Of a stretch of 64,000 bases of DNA, positions 8,309-17,238 are shown piece after piece. The position numbers were made by a program, and so were the translations under genes. The notes beneath the pieces were generated by a model. That model made no database searches. It saw nothing but the letters and a program-made list of their open reading frames with translations, and was not told the origin of the DNA. Origin of the DNA: Pseudomonadota bacterium (GTDB lineage Bacteria > Pseudomonadota > Gammaproteobacteria > Burkholderiales > Burkholderiaceae_C); NCBI GenBank assembly GCA_023442945.1, contig JAEZWW010000112.1, positions 79,195 to 143,194 of the forward strand, in the 5' to 3' direction. How positions within the stretch are numbered: the stretch's first letter is position 1; each line of letters opens with the position of its first letter.

Positions 8309-9763
8309 TTTTTCGGCGCCACGGCGCTTCCGCAGCAAGGGTTTGCTGGGCGCCTTGGCCTCCGACGCCTGCTGCAGCCGCACGATGGCGAGCAGGCCGC
8401 CGGTGGGGCTGTTGGCCAGCTCCAGCGAACCGCCCATGTTCTGCACCATCTTGGCGACGATCGACAGGCCCAGGCCCGCGCCGGTGGCCGAGGTGCGCGC
8501 GGCGTCACCGCGGAAGAACGGGCGCGTGAGGCTGGACAACTGTTCGGGCGCGACACCCGCGCCGTGGTCGCGCACGCGCAGCACCACCACGCCGTCGCGC
8601 GCGGTGGCGGCGATGCGCACGCGCGTGACCTCGGTGCCCGGCGTCTTGCCGTAGCGGCGCGCGTTCTCGAACAGGTTGGACAGCACGCGCATCAGCTCGA
8701 CATCGTCGCCCAGCACGCGCAGCTCGGGCGCCACGTCGATCTGGAACTCCATGTCCTCGCGCACCGCAAACGGCGTCGCCGATTCGTGCACCAGGTCGGC
8801 CAGCGGCATGTCGACCAGCGTCAGGTGGTCAGGGCGGGCGTAGTCCAGGAACTTGTCGATGATGGTGTCGACCTGCGCGATGTCGGCCGCCATGTGTTCG
8901 CGCGCCTCTTCGTCGGGCACGCTCATCTCGGTTTCCAGCCGCAGGCGCGCCAGCGGCGTGCGCAAATCGTGCGAGATGCCGGCCAGCATTTCGGCGCGGT
9001 CCTGCTCGATTTTGGAGAGTTGGTCGGCCATGCGGTTGAAGCCGACGTTCACCTCGCGGATCTCGCTGGACATCGCGCTTTCATCCAGCCGGCTGCGCTG
9101 GTAGTCGCCATCGCGCACGCTCGCGGCGGCGATCGACAGTTGTTTGAGCGGCCGGTTGATCAGCCGCGCCAGCAGCGCCGCGCCGACCAGCGACACGCCG
9201 CCCAGCGTCGCCAGCCACAGCAGCCAGGTGCTGCCCCCCAGCAGCGCGCCCACGCGCGAGCGGTCCATCAGCAGCCAGTACGAATCGCCTTCGATCGAGA
9301 AGCCGACCCACAGGCCGGGCTCGTTGTTGACGCGGCTGGCCACCACGGTGTCGGGGCCGAGGCGGGCGATCAGCTCGCTGCTCATGCGGCGCTCCAGCTC
9401 GTCGTGCGCGAACAGGTCGAACTTGTCGCCCGGCTCGTGCGGCAGAATGCGCACCTTCTCCTGGTCGGCCAGGGTCTTGATGAGCGAGACGCGGGCGATG
9501 GCGTCGGAGTGGATCAGCGCGGCGCGCGACAGGTTGACCAGCGACGCCACCTGGCGCGCGTTGTCGACCAGGCGCGGCTCGTATTCCAGTTTGCGAAACA
9601 GTTGGTACCAGCCCACCGCGCTGGCCAGCAGCAGCAGGCTGAGCAGGATGAAGGTGCGCCAGAACAGCGTGATGCCGAACACGCGCCGGCGCACCGGCGC
9701 CACGCCCTCCAGCGGGGCGTGCATGGAGTCGGTCAGCGAGCCCGCAGGTTCGGCGGTGGGCAT
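8303..9763 (-). CDS. Sensor histidine kinase, EnvZ-like
   Basis: A 486-residue membrane sensor kinase paired with the response regulator just upstream on the same strand. Visible parts: a cytoplasmic N-terminus, a transmembrane segment TLFWRTFILLSLLLLASAVG, a periplasmic domain of roughly 120 residues, a second membrane segment WLLWLATLGGVSLVGAALLA, and a HAMP linker. The dimerisation/phosphoacceptor box follows (ISHDLRTPLARLRLE), then the ATPase N box NLFENARRYG and G boxes (RDHGAGV, GAGLGLSI). It probably autophosphorylates on the His of the box and passes phosphate to the OmpR-like partner. The stimulus is unknown. There are 82 bp between regulator and kinase. Confidence 0.92.
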   Translation of the reverse strand: MPTAEPAGSLTDSMHAPLEGVAPVRRRVFGITLFWRTFILLSLLLLASAVGWYQLFRKLEYEPRLVDNARQVASLVNLSRAALIHSDAIARVSLIKTLADQEKVRILPHEPGDKFDLFAHDELERRMSSELIARLGPDTVVASRVNNEPGLWVGFSIEGDSYWLLMDRSRVGALLGGSTWLLWLATLGGVSLVGAALLARLINRPLKQLSIAAASVRDGDYQRSRLDESAMSSEIREVNVGFNRMADQLSKIEQDRAEMLAGISHDLRTPLARLRLETEMSVPDEEAREHMAADIAQVDTIIDKFLDYARPDHLTLVDMPLADLVHESATPFAVREDMEFQIDVAPELRVLGDDVELMRVLSNLFENARRYGKTPGTEVTRVRIAATARDGVVVLRVRDHGAGVAPEQLSSLTRPFFRGDAARTSATGAGLGLSIVAKMVQNMGGSLELANSPTGGLLAIVRLQQASEAKAPSKPLLRKRRGAEKA

Positions 9764-9845
9764 GAAGGCGGTGGGGACGAGGCGCGTTGCTGGCGCGGGC
9801 GCTCAGCCACAGCGCGGCCGACGCAACCCGGTCGCCGGGCGGCGA

Positions 9846-10577
9846 TCAGCTGGTGCCGTCCGGCACGAAGACATAGCCCACGCCCCACACCGTCTGGATG
9901 TAGCGCGGGCTGGCCGGGTCTTGTTCGATCAGCTTGCGCAGGCGCGAGATCTGCACGTCCAGGCTGCGGTCGAAGGGCTCGAATTCGCGGCCGCGCGCCA
10001 ACTGGGCCAGCTTTTCGCGCGACAGCGGTTGGCGCGGGTGGCGCACCAGGGCTTTCAGCATGGCGAATTCACCGGTCGTCAGCGAAATTTCCTCGCCACT
10101 CTTGTGCAGCGAACGGGCCGCCAGATCGAACACGAAGGGGCCAAAGCTGACCGATTCGTTCTCGGCCGAGGGCGCGCCCGGCGCTTCTTGCGGCGGGCGG
10201 CGGCGCAGCACGGCGTGCACGCGCGCCAGCAATTCGCGCGGGTTAAAAGGCTTGCCCAGGTAGTCGTCGGCGCCGACTTCCAGGCCGACGATGCGGTCCA
10301 CGTCTTCGCCCTTGGCGGTCAGCATGATGATGGGGGTCTTGTCGCCGGCGGCGCGCAGACGGCGGCACACTGACAGGCCGTCTTCGCCGGGCATCATCAG
10401 ATCAAGCACGATGAGGTCGATGGTGTCGCGCAGCATGATGCGCGCCAGTGCCTTGGCGTCCTCGGCCACGATCACTTCGAAGCCTTCCTGAGCCAGGTAG
10501 CGGCGCAGCAGGTCGCGGATGCGGGCGTCGTCGTCCACAACGACGATCTTGTCGGCTCGGTTGATTGCCTGGTTCAT
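9846..10577 (-). CDS. ompR: Response regulator, OmpR family
   Basis: A 243-residue DNA-binding response regulator. The receiver domain has the acidic pocket (VVVDDDARIRDL), the phosphoacceptor Asp in LIVLDLMMPGEDG, the Thr in MLTAKGED and the Lys in GKPFNP. The C-terminal winged helix (SLTTGEFAMLKALV, and RSLDVQISRLRKLIE) ends with VWGVGYVFVPDG. The ATG at 10577 is chosen because AAGGA lies five bases upstream; an adjacent TTG is in frame but less likely. It is the first gene of the kinase operon. OmpR is the closest family I recognise, but the target genes are not evident here. Confidence 0.92.
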   Translation of the reverse strand: MNQAINRADKIVVVDDDARIRDLLRRYLAQEGFEVIVAEDAKALARIMLRDTIDLIVLDLMMPGEDGLSVCRRLRAAGDKTPIIMLTAKGEDVDRIVGLEVGADDYLGKPFNPRELLARVHAVLRRRPPQEAPGAPSAENESVSFGPFVFDLAARSLHKSGEEISLTTGEFAMLKALVRHPRQPLSREKLAQLARGREFEPFDRSLDVQISRLRKLIEQDPASPRYIQTVWGVGYVFVPDGTS

Positions 10578-10734
10578 CAAGTTCCTTGAGTCCTATTTGT
10601 AACAGAGGCATTGTGACCCGTTTGAACCAGGGGATCAGGGGTTTCCCTCGTTTGTTTTCACAGTGTTACAGATGTTGCCCTGCATCCGGGCTTCGTGGCG
10701 GACATTCACCCTTGTTCGTGGGAAGGTGGCGGCC

Positions 10735-11067
10735 ATGTCGGTTCTGGATTCCCGTTCACTGGCTTTGGCGCTCGTCGGTGCCAGCCTGCTGCAGGTGCCG
10801 CGCGTGGGTGCGCAGGTCAGCGGCGACGCGATCGCGCCCGGCGCCGAGCCCGCGGCGGTGTCGGCCCGCCCGGCAGGCACCCTGTCCGCGCCACGCAGCG
10901 GCTTGTGGCAAGCCATTGAGGCCGAATACCGCCGCCCGCCTGAAGCCGCCGACTCCAACCCGCACCGGTTGTCCGAGGCGCAGCGCCAGGAGCTGCGCGA
11001 CCAGATCCGCCGCGCCTCGCTGCGCGCCGACAGCCCACCAATGGCACCGGTGGTGTCGCGCCCCTGA
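10735..11067 (+). CDS. Small exported protein of unknown function
   Basis: A 110-residue protein with a plausible signal peptide (SLALALVGASLLQV, cut near VGAQ). A proline/alanine-rich middle follows, then a short charged segment RLSEAQRQELRDQIRRA that should be helical. The ATG at 10735 follows GGAAGG at good spacing; the frame is open further upstream without ribosome-binding support. It is divergent from ompR. I do not recognise a domain. The charged tail resembles a segment seen in several Burkholderiales periplasmic proteins, but that is only an impression. Confidence 0.65.
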   Translation: MSVLDSRSLALALVGASLLQVPRVGAQVSGDAIAPGAEPAAVSARPAGTLSAPRSGLWQAIEAEYRRPPEAADSNPHRLSEAQRQELRDQIRRASLRADSPPMAPVVSRP

Positions 11068-11193
11068 CGCTCCCGAAGCACGGCCTGCGCGCTTTCTGTC
11101 CGTTGCACCAGGCCAAGCCCGACGCTGTCTGACACGCTGCCGGCGCGTGCTGTGCCAAGATCGCCGGCCTCGAAACCTTTTTACCGGGTGGGT

Positions 11194-11925
11194 ATGAAAC
11201 TTCGTCACGCGCTGGCTGCGGCCAGCTTTTTTGCTTTGACCCTGGCGGGCGCGCAGGCGCAGCCGGTGACTTCCTCTTTGACCATGACGCCTCCTCAAAA
11301 CGTGCTGCAATTGAGTGCCACCGGCCTCGTCGAAGTGCAGCAGGACCTGCTCACGCTCACGCTGTCGACCACGCGCGAAGGCACCGATGCCAACGCCGTG
11401 CAGACCGAGCTGCGCAAGGCCGTTGACGCCGCGCTGGGCGAAGTCAAGAAGACCGCGCAAGCCGGCCAGATGGACGTGCGCTCGGGCGACTTCAACGTGC
11501 ACCCGCGCTACAGCCGTGACGGCAAGATCAATGGCTGGCAAGGCCGCGCGGAAGTGGTGCTGGAAGGGCGCGATTTCCCGCGCATCACCCAGGCCGCGGC
11601 GCGTGTGCCGTCGATGACGATCGGCAACATCCAGTTTGGCCTGAGCCGCGAAGCGCGCGGCAAGGTGGAAGCCGAGGCGCAGTCGATGGCGATCGAGCGC
11701 TTCAAAGCGCGCGCCGGCGAGATCGCCAAGGCCTTCGGCTTTTCGGGCTACACGCTGCGCGAAGTCAACGTCAGCGGTGACGACAGCGGCTACCAGCCGC
11801 GCATGATGGCCATGGCCAAGTCGGAGATGCGCGGCGGTGCCGCCGCCGACGGCGTGCCGGTGGCGATCGAGCCAGGCAAGAGCGTGGTGCAGATCACGGT
11901 GTCGGGTTCGGTGCAGGCGCATTGA
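11194..11925 (+). CDS. Periplasmic SIMPL-domain (DUF541) protein
   Basis: A 243-residue exported protein. The signal peptide runs MKLRHALAAASFFALTLAGAQA with a cut after AQA. The mature part carries the features of the SIMPL family: LSATGLVEVQQDLLTLTLST at the N-terminus, the NVHPRYSRDGKINGWQG segment, and the final VQITVSGSVQ strand. Family members are periplasmic or membrane-associated, form oligomers and are linked loosely to stress tolerance; no enzymatic activity is known for this one. It stands alone downstream of the small exported protein and ahead of an interspersed repeat. Confidence 0.85.
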   Translation: MKLRHALAAASFFALTLAGAQAQPVTSSLTMTPPQNVLQLSATGLVEVQQDLLTLTLSTTREGTDANAVQTELRKAVDAALGEVKKTAQAGQMDVRSGDFNVHPRYSRDGKINGWQGRAEVVLEGRDFPRITQAAARVPSMTIGNIQFGLSREARGKVEAEAQSMAIERFKARAGEIAKAFGFSGYTLREVNVSGDDSGYQPRMMAMAKSEMRGGAAADGVPVAIEPGKSVVQITVSGSVQAH

Positions 11926-11960
11926 CGCGGGACCGATGTGGGCCATCGCATTCGCTGTTT

Positions 11961-12020
11961 TTTTGAATGAAATAGGCCTTCAGCCCTACAGCCATCTGCG
12001 CGACCAGCTTCTTTATTAAT
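11961..12020 (+). repeat. Interspersed repeat copy 4
   Basis: Forward copy with core GCCCTACAGCCATCTGCGCG, between the SIMPL gene and the hydrolase gene. Confidence 0.8.
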
Positions 12021-12150
12021 AGCAAACGGCCTGCTGCGCCCTGGCGCGCCGCAGGCCGTTGCGCTTTCGCGTACGATGGTCCAACGCCAGCCGTTGGGGC
12101 CCGTCGGCCCGGTTGGCGCACCGTTTTTGTCCTGCCTTCGCGATCTGCCC

Positions 12151-13062
12151 ATGAATGCGCCCACGCTGCACAGAGTCCACTGTCCTGACGCCCAGGGTGG
12201 GCACCACATGGCGTGGTGGGAATGGGGCGATGCGCAGGCGCCGCACCTGATCGTCTGTGTGCACGGCCTGACGCGCCAGGGCCGCGATTTCGACGTGCTG
12301 GCCCAGGCGCTGGTGGCCCGCGCGGCCGCCCAGGGGCGCACCGTGCGCGTGGCTTGCCCCGACGTGGTGGGCCGGGGTGAGAGCGACTGGCTGAAGGACC
12401 CGCTGGGCTACCAGTTCCCCACCTACGTGGGCGACACGCTGGCCATGCTGGGTGCGCTGCAGCAGGCAGCGCCCATCACGACGTTTGACTGGGTCGGCAC
12501 CAGCATGGGCGGGCTGATCGGTCTGTCGATCGCCGGGCTGCCGCAGCTGCCGCTGCCCGCGCCCGTGCACCGCTTGGTGTTGAACGACGTCGGCCCGGTC
12601 GTGCAGTGGGCGGCGCTGCAGCGCATTGGCCAGTACCTGGGCAAATCCGGCCCGTACGACACGGTGGAGCAGGCTGCGGCCGAGATGCGCGTGCTGTCGG
12701 CCGGCTTTGGCCCGCACAGCGATGCCGACTGGTTGGTGCTTTCGCGGCCCATGCTGCGCCAGCGCCCGGAAGGCGGCTGGCGCCTGCACTACGACCCGGC
12801 CATCGCCGTGCCTTACGCCGCCATGACCGAGGCCGCCGCCGTCGAAGGCGAAAAAGCCTTGTGGCAGCTGTACGACCAGATCACCGCGCCCACGCTGGTG
12901 CTGCGCGGGGCCGATTCCGACTTGCTGACACCGGCCACGGTGGCCGCCATGGCCGAGCGCGGGCCCAAGGCCCGGGCGGTGGAGTTTGCCGGCGTGGGCC
13001 ACGCGCCGACGCTGGTCGCGCCAGACCAAGTGGGCTGCGTGCTGGAATTTCTGCTGCCTTGA
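12151..13062 (+). CDS. Alpha/beta hydrolase
   Basis: A 303-residue cytoplasmic alpha/beta-fold hydrolase. The oxyanion segment is CVHGLTRQGRDF, the nucleophile elbow is GTSMGG with Ser as nucleophile, an acidic residue lies in VLRGADSDLLTP, and the catalytic His is in GVGHAPTL near the C-terminus. The chosen ATG (MNAPTLHRVHC) follows a short leader that is open but not conserved-looking. It sits 47 bp upstream of relA in the same direction. The substrate cannot be predicted from sequence; esterase, lactonase and C-C hydrolase are all possible. Confidence 0.85.
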   Translation: MNAPTLHRVHCPDAQGGHHMAWWEWGDAQAPHLIVCVHGLTRQGRDFDVLAQALVARAAAQGRTVRVACPDVVGRGESDWLKDPLGYQFPTYVGDTLAMLGALQQAAPITTFDWVGTSMGGLIGLSIAGLPQLPLPAPVHRLVLNDVGPVVQWAALQRIGQYLGKSGPYDTVEQAAAEMRVLSAGFGPHSDADWLVLSRPMLRQRPEGGWRLHYDPAIAVPYAAMTEAAAVEGEKALWQLYDQITAPTLVLRGADSDLLTPATVAAMAERGPKARAVEFAGVGHAPTLVAPDQVGCVLEFLLP

Positions 13063-13109
13063 CCGCATATCCCTTGGGCGGCTGAACGTCGCCGCCCCGA
13101 ACGAGTGCC

Positions 13110-15323
13110 ATGAAATCCCTGTCCTTGCGCCCTCCCGCCCCCGGCGCGCCCGTGGCGGACGTGTTGACCGCCACCGCTGGCGATGCCGCCGACGTGCTGG
13201 GCATGCGGGCCAGGGCGCGCGCCTTCGCGGTACCGCTGCTGACCGGCGAAGCCACCACCTCGGGCGAAGCCTTGCTGGACCACGCCGACGCCGTGGCCGA
13301 CATCCTGGCCGCCATCGGCGGCAGCGAGTCGGTGCAGGCCGTCGCGTACCTGAGCTACGCCAGCGCGCAGCTGAACCGACCGGACGAGGTCATCGGCAAG
13401 GCCTTTGGCGACGGACTCGCGCGCCTGGCGATCGAGACGTCCAAGCTCGAACAGGTGCAGATGCTGTCGCGCGCCAAGCGCAACGAACAGGCGTCGGATT
13501 CCGAGCGGGCCAGCCAGCAGACCGAGTACGTGCGCAAGATGCTGCTGGCCTTCAGCCGCGACCTGCGCGTGGTGTTGCTGCGCTTGGCGTCGCGCTTGCA
13601 GACGCTGCGCCATTGCGCGGCCGTGCGGCGCACGCCGGCGCCCATGCTGCTGCGCGAATCGGCCGACGTGTTTGCGCCCCTGGCCAACCGCCTAGGCATC
13701 TGGCAGATCAAGTGGGAAATGGAAGACCTGATCTTCCGCGCGCAGGAGCCCGACACCTACAAGATGGTGGCCTCGCTGCTGGACGAAAAGCGCGTCGAAC
13801 GCGAAACCGCGCTGGAGCAGCGCCGCGCCGAGATCGAGGCCGCCCTATGCGCCCAAGGCATTGCGGCGCAGGTGTCGGGCCGGCCCAAGCACATCAGCAG
13901 CATCGTGCGCAAGATGCGTGGTAAGGGCCTGGACTTCGACCAGGTGTTTGACGTGCGCGCGCTGCGCGTGATGGTGCCGCAGGTCGACGATTGCTATGCC
14001 GCGCTGGGCTGGGTGCACGAGCAGTTCACGCCCGTGCCGGATGAGTTCGACGATTACATCGCTAAGCCCAAGATCAACGGCTACCAGTCGCTGCACACCG
14101 TGGTGCGCGATGGCGACGGCCGCGCGTGGGAGATCCAGATCCGCACGCGCGAGATGCACGAGCACGCCGAACACGGCGTGGCCGCGCACTGGGCGTACAA
14201 GGAAGCGGGCACCAAGGGCTACGTCGGCGTCAGCGCCGCCAGCGACTACGACGCCAAGATCGCCGTGCTGCGCCAGCTGCTGGCCTGGGAGCGCGACCTG
14301 TCGGGCACGGCACCGCAGTACGGCCTGTTCGACGACCGTATCTACGTGTTGACGCCGGATGCCGCCATCGTTGAATTGCCCGCCGGCGCCACGCCGGTCG
14401 ACTTCGCCTACACCGTGCACACGGAGCTGGGCCACCGCTGCCGCGGTGCCAAGGTGGATGGCGCCATGGTGCCGCTGAACACCGCGCTGAAGAACGGTCA
14501 GACCGTGGAAGTGGTGGTGACCAAGGAGGGCGGCCCGTCGCGCGACTGGCTGAACGCCGATTTGGGCTACCTGGCCTCGTCGCGCGCGCGCGCCAAGGTG
14601 CGCGCCTGGTTCAACGCGCAGCAAACGCGCGAGACCACCGCGCGCGGCCGCGAGATGGTCGAAAAGCTGTTGCAGCGCGAGGGCAAGACCTCGGTGTCGA
14701 TGGACTTCCTGGCGAACGAGCTGGGCTACAAGAGCCCCGACGCGCTGTTCGAAACCGTGGGCAAGGACGAGCTGTCGCTGCGCAGCATCGAAACCGTGCT
14801 GCGCCCGCCCGTGCCCCAGCCCGATGCCGACGCGCAGATCCTGCTGCGCAAGCCGAAGCCCGAGGGCAGCGCGCGCGGCGGTGTGTTGGTGGTGGGTCTG
14901 GATTCGCTGCTGACGCAGCCGGCCCGCTGCTGCAAACCGGCGCCGCCCGACGCGATCGGCGGGTATGTCACACGCGGGCGCGGTGTCACCGTGCACCGGC
15001 GCGACTGCGCGAGCTTTCGCGACCTGCTGGCGCGCGAGCCGGAACGTGTGATTGAAGTCGACTGGAGCGCCCCGACCGAAGGTCGCAAGCCCGCGTACCC
15101 GGTCGACGTAGCGGTGGAGGCCACCGACCGCCAAGGCCTGCTGCGCGACATCTCCGACGTGTTCGCACGGGAAAAGATGAACGTGATCGGCGTGCAGACC
15201 CAGTCCGTCAAAGGCTGGGCCTGGATGACCTTCACCGTCGAGGTCAGCGACACCCAACGCCTGTCGCAAGTACTGCGTGAAGTGCTGAACGTGACCGGCG
15301 TGCGCGTCGCCAAACGGCGCTGA
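13110..15323 (+). CDS. relA: GTP pyrophosphokinase RelA, (p)ppGpp synthetase
   Basis: A 737-residue long RelA/SpoT homologue that makes the alarmone (p)ppGpp at starved ribosomes. The N-terminal hydrolase-like domain lacks the HD dyad (LSYASAQL stands where a hydrolase has its metal site), so it is a RelA-type, synthetase-only protein. The synthetase core is intact: RPKHISSIVRKM, DFDQVFDVRALRVMV, and NGYQSLHTVV followed by EIQIRTREMHEHAEHGVAAHW. A TGS domain (residues near 410-470), a Cys-containing region (RCCKP) and a C-terminal ACT domain (YPVDVAVEATDRQGLLRDIS) follow. A separate SpoT hydrolase must exist elsewhere in the genome. Confidence 0.95.
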   Translation: MKSLSLRPPAPGAPVADVLTATAGDAADVLGMRARARAFAVPLLTGEATTSGEALLDHADAVADILAAIGGSESVQAVAYLSYASAQLNRPDEVIGKAFGDGLARLAIETSKLEQVQMLSRAKRNEQASDSERASQQTEYVRKMLLAFSRDLRVVLLRLASRLQTLRHCAAVRRTPAPMLLRESADVFAPLANRLGIWQIKWEMEDLIFRAQEPDTYKMVASLLDEKRVERETALEQRRAEIEAALCAQGIAAQVSGRPKHISSIVRKMRGKGLDFDQVFDVRALRVMVPQVDDCYAALGWVHEQFTPVPDEFDDYIAKPKINGYQSLHTVVRDGDGRAWEIQIRTREMHEHAEHGVAAHWAYKEAGTKGYVGVSAASDYDAKIAVLRQLLAWERDLSGTAPQYGLFDDRIYVLTPDAAIVELPAGATPVDFAYTVHTELGHRCRGAKVDGAMVPLNTALKNGQTVEVVVTKEGGPSRDWLNADLGYLASSRARAKVRAWFNAQQTRETTARGREMVEKLLQREGKTSVSMDFLANELGYKSPDALFETVGKDELSLRSIETVLRPPVPQPDADAQILLRKPKPEGSARGGVLVVGLDSLLTQPARCCKPAPPDAIGGYVTRGRGVTVHRRDCASFRDLLAREPERVIEVDWSAPTEGRKPAYPVDVAVEATDRQGLLRDISDVFAREKMNVIGVQTQSVKGWAWMTFTVEVSDTQRLSQVLREVLNVTGVRVAKRR

Positions 15324-15372
15324 GCCGAGAACGGCCTGCCAATCTGCTACACTCCTGCGCTTCGAATCACCC

Positions 15373-15449
15373 AGGCGCGTAGCTCAGTTGGTTAGAGCAC
15401 CACCTTGACATGGTGGGGGTCGTTGGTTCGAATCCAATCGCGCCTACCA
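15373..15449 (+). tRNA. tRNA-Val (GAC)
   Basis: A 77-nt cloverleaf with acceptor arms AGGCGCG/CGCGCCT, D-arm GCTCAGTTGGTTAGAGC, anticodon stem CCACC/GGTGG with loop TTGACAT (anticodon GAC), T-arm around GGTTCGAATCC, and an encoded CCA. A TACACT hexamer about 20 bp upstream is a possible -10 box. The last 45 nt are the integration site of the adjacent element and are duplicated at its far end. Confidence 0.96.
15405..15449 (+). repeat. attL: 45-bp direct repeat of the tRNA-Val 3' end
   Basis: Identical over 45 bp to 28498-28542. The repeat begins in the anticodon loop and ends with the CCA. The base before and the base after differ between the two copies, so its limits are exact. Confidence 0.93.
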
Positions 15450-15466
15450 GGATTCCAAGTAAGAAC

Positions 15467-15502
15467 AAGGACTTGCATATCGTTGCAGGTCCTTTTTCTT
15501 TT
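15467..15502 (+). terminator. Terminator carried by the element downstream of tRNA-Val
   Basis: AAGGACTTGCA pairs with TGCAGGTCCTT (one G-T pair) and is followed by TTTCTTTTT. It lies inside the element and would replace the chromosomal tRNA terminator now displaced beyond attR. Confidence 0.85.
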
Positions 15503-15575
15503 TCCGGCATCGAACGATGTGTGGTTTGCTGCGAAGTAGCTTGGATTGCTGTGACACACTCCATGTCACACCGTG

Positions 15576-15968
15576 TCATACCTGCTTGAGCATGAAAACT
15601 TTCTGTGCCTTGTTCTTGCCGGTACCGTGTATAGGGAAGCCGATGATCGCTTTGCGGTGAGTCGCGCAGATGCCGCATGCGGCACAGCTGATGTCATCGC
15701 GCACGCTTGCCGGGCACACCGACACATGCCTCCCGGCTGGTGTCTTCAAGGCCTTCTCCGTCCCCTCCGGCAGGAGGGTCACGACGGGTGCAATGCCCAA
15801 CTCAGCCAGCTCGTCTGCATGGCTCAAGTTATTCGCCGATAAATTGATCACGAATCCGTTTGAATTTGCGAACGCAATTGCGCGAGCGTTTTCAGGCTTA
15901 TCAGCTGGTAATCCGAAAGGACCAAGAGCCAGTTTATTCCGTGGCAGACCATACCACCGCCCCGCTAC
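15576..15968 (-). pseudogene. 3' remnant of a phage gene with a Cys-rich C-terminal domain
   Basis: On the minus strand the frame is open from a stop at 15969 down to 15576 (about 130 codons) with no ATG and no ribosome-binding site; the first usable codon is a GTG at 15851. The coded part reads FVINLSANNLSHADEL, GIAPVVTLLPEG, then a Cys cluster (CPASVRDDISCAACGIC, spacing C-x9-C-x2-C-x2-C) and GFPIHGTGKNKA. From memory this matches the C-terminal part of a family of phage and plasmid proteins of unknown function (DUF7227/Gp88-like), whose members are roughly twice as long. It is therefore most likely a truncated gene whose 5' half was removed by a deletion ending near 15.85-15.97 kb. The family name needs a profile search. 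Confidence 0.6.
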
Positions 15969-15970
15969 TC

Positions 15971-17236
15971 ATGGACGTGAGCTTCTATGCGCCTGGCGAC
16001 TATGTGTTTGACCCTCTGATTGTGAATGTGCAGGGTGGCTATGGTGGTTATGGCGAAGTTGGCGGTAAGTTGCTCGGTCTGCAGGGTAAGGCACTGGATG
16101 GCGGCGCTTCAGACGCTCTGGAGGACGAAGATGACGGTCAGGGCACCATCACCAAGGTTGGGCTCGTCTCGATGCAGGCTTTTAGTCTGGAGGGCTCTGC
16201 GGTTGGAGCTGATGGCAGTGATGGGAGTGTTGAGGTCACGCTACCTCCACTGCAGGGCGTGGCGTTTGAGGTTGATGGTGTAGGTATTGTCCGTGGCACT
16301 TTGAGCGCTTTGCGGGGCGAAGCCGCCGGCTATATTGACCTACCGCCGCTCGACGAGCCTAGCGTTCTGCATGCCCCCCTCCCGAGTATTCAGGCTGCAG
16401 ACGAGCCCGCATCGCTCGGTGTTGAGGGTATGCAAGCGACACACATCTCAGGGCTTGTAGCCGACGATGACGTAAGTCTTGCCTATGGCGTATTGCCGTT
16501 TATCTATGGCTCTGCCGTGCAAGATAACCCCGACGAGGACACGCTGATCGATTATGTAGGCCACAGCCTACGTCTTTCAGGTCTGAGCATGCAGGAGGCT
16601 CGCATGCATCAGAAGGTGTCGGCGCTGGTTGGGCTTGATGCTCAGAACATCAGCGCACTACAGTGGGCAGAGCGTGCTGCCTCAACGCATGCACTGAGCG
16701 CCGTGGCCATCAGTCATGCGCTGTTCAATGCACTGGCGCGGTTGGCAGTCATCTATACCCAGACCACCCCCGCCCAGGACGGGAACTCCCGCACTCTGGT
16801 ATGCCATGAAGGTGGGGGGTTTGTAACCGAATACACACACTACAATTTTCAGAGCTTCATTCGCTTATCTGGTAAGTATTACGGCGTAGCTAGTGACGGT
16901 ATCTACCTACTGGAAGGCGATACCGACGACGGCGTCGACATTACGGCATTCATCGACCTCGGCACCAAGGACTTCTTCACTCAGGGGATCAAAAGCATGC
17001 CCGCCGCCTACGCGGCTGTCGCATCGTCGGCCCCTGCGAAGCTGACAGTCAAGAGCCGCCAAGGCGAGTTTACGTACCAGCAACGAGCCAGCTCCCCTCG
17101 CCTACAGGTGCAGCGTTTTGACATCGGCCGCGGTCTGCGTGACACCCACTTCGACCTGTCCCTAGAAGTACCTGCCAAAGACTTCGAGCTGGCAGGCGTT
17201 GATTTTGAAGTACTCAAGAATCCGAGGAGGATCTAA
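15971..17236 (+). CDS. Phage virion-type protein, probably 5'-truncated
   Basis: An open frame of 421 codons from the first ATG (MDVSFYAPGDYVFD); a TTG at 15860 and a GTG at 15941 are in frame, but none of the three has a ribosome-binding site, unlike every other gene of the block. The protein has several repeats of a glycine-rich beta pattern (LQGKALDGG, LQGVAFEVDG, LRGEAAGY), an Ala-rich helical middle, and a C-terminal beta domain ending DFEVLKNPRRI. It stops three bases before the next gene. I do not recognise a family; position and composition suggest a virion or tail-associated protein. The lost start supports a deletion upstream. Confidence 0.6.
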   Translation: MDVSFYAPGDYVFDPLIVNVQGGYGGYGEVGGKLLGLQGKALDGGASDALEDEDDGQGTITKVGLVSMQAFSLEGSAVGADGSDGSVEVTLPPLQGVAFEVDGVGIVRGTLSALRGEAAGYIDLPPLDEPSVLHAPLPSIQAADEPASLGVEGMQATHISGLVADDDVSLAYGVLPFIYGSAVQDNPDEDTLIDYVGHSLRLSGLSMQEARMHQKVSALVGLDAQNISALQWAERAASTHALSAVAISHALFNALARLAVIYTQTTPAQDGNSRTLVCHEGGGFVTEYTHYNFQSFIRLSGKYYGVASDGIYLLEGDTDDGVDITAFIDLGTKDFFTQGIKSMPAAYAAVASSAPAKLTVKSRQGEFTYQQRASSPRLQVQRFDIGRGLRDTHFDLSLEVPAKDFELAGVDFEVLKNPRRI

Positions 17237-17238
17237 CG

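Noticed and set aside
15573..15842. Plus-strand small frame over the left end of the element
   Set aside because: The minus strand encodes the more protein-like Cys-rich remnant; the plus frame has no ribosome-binding site.
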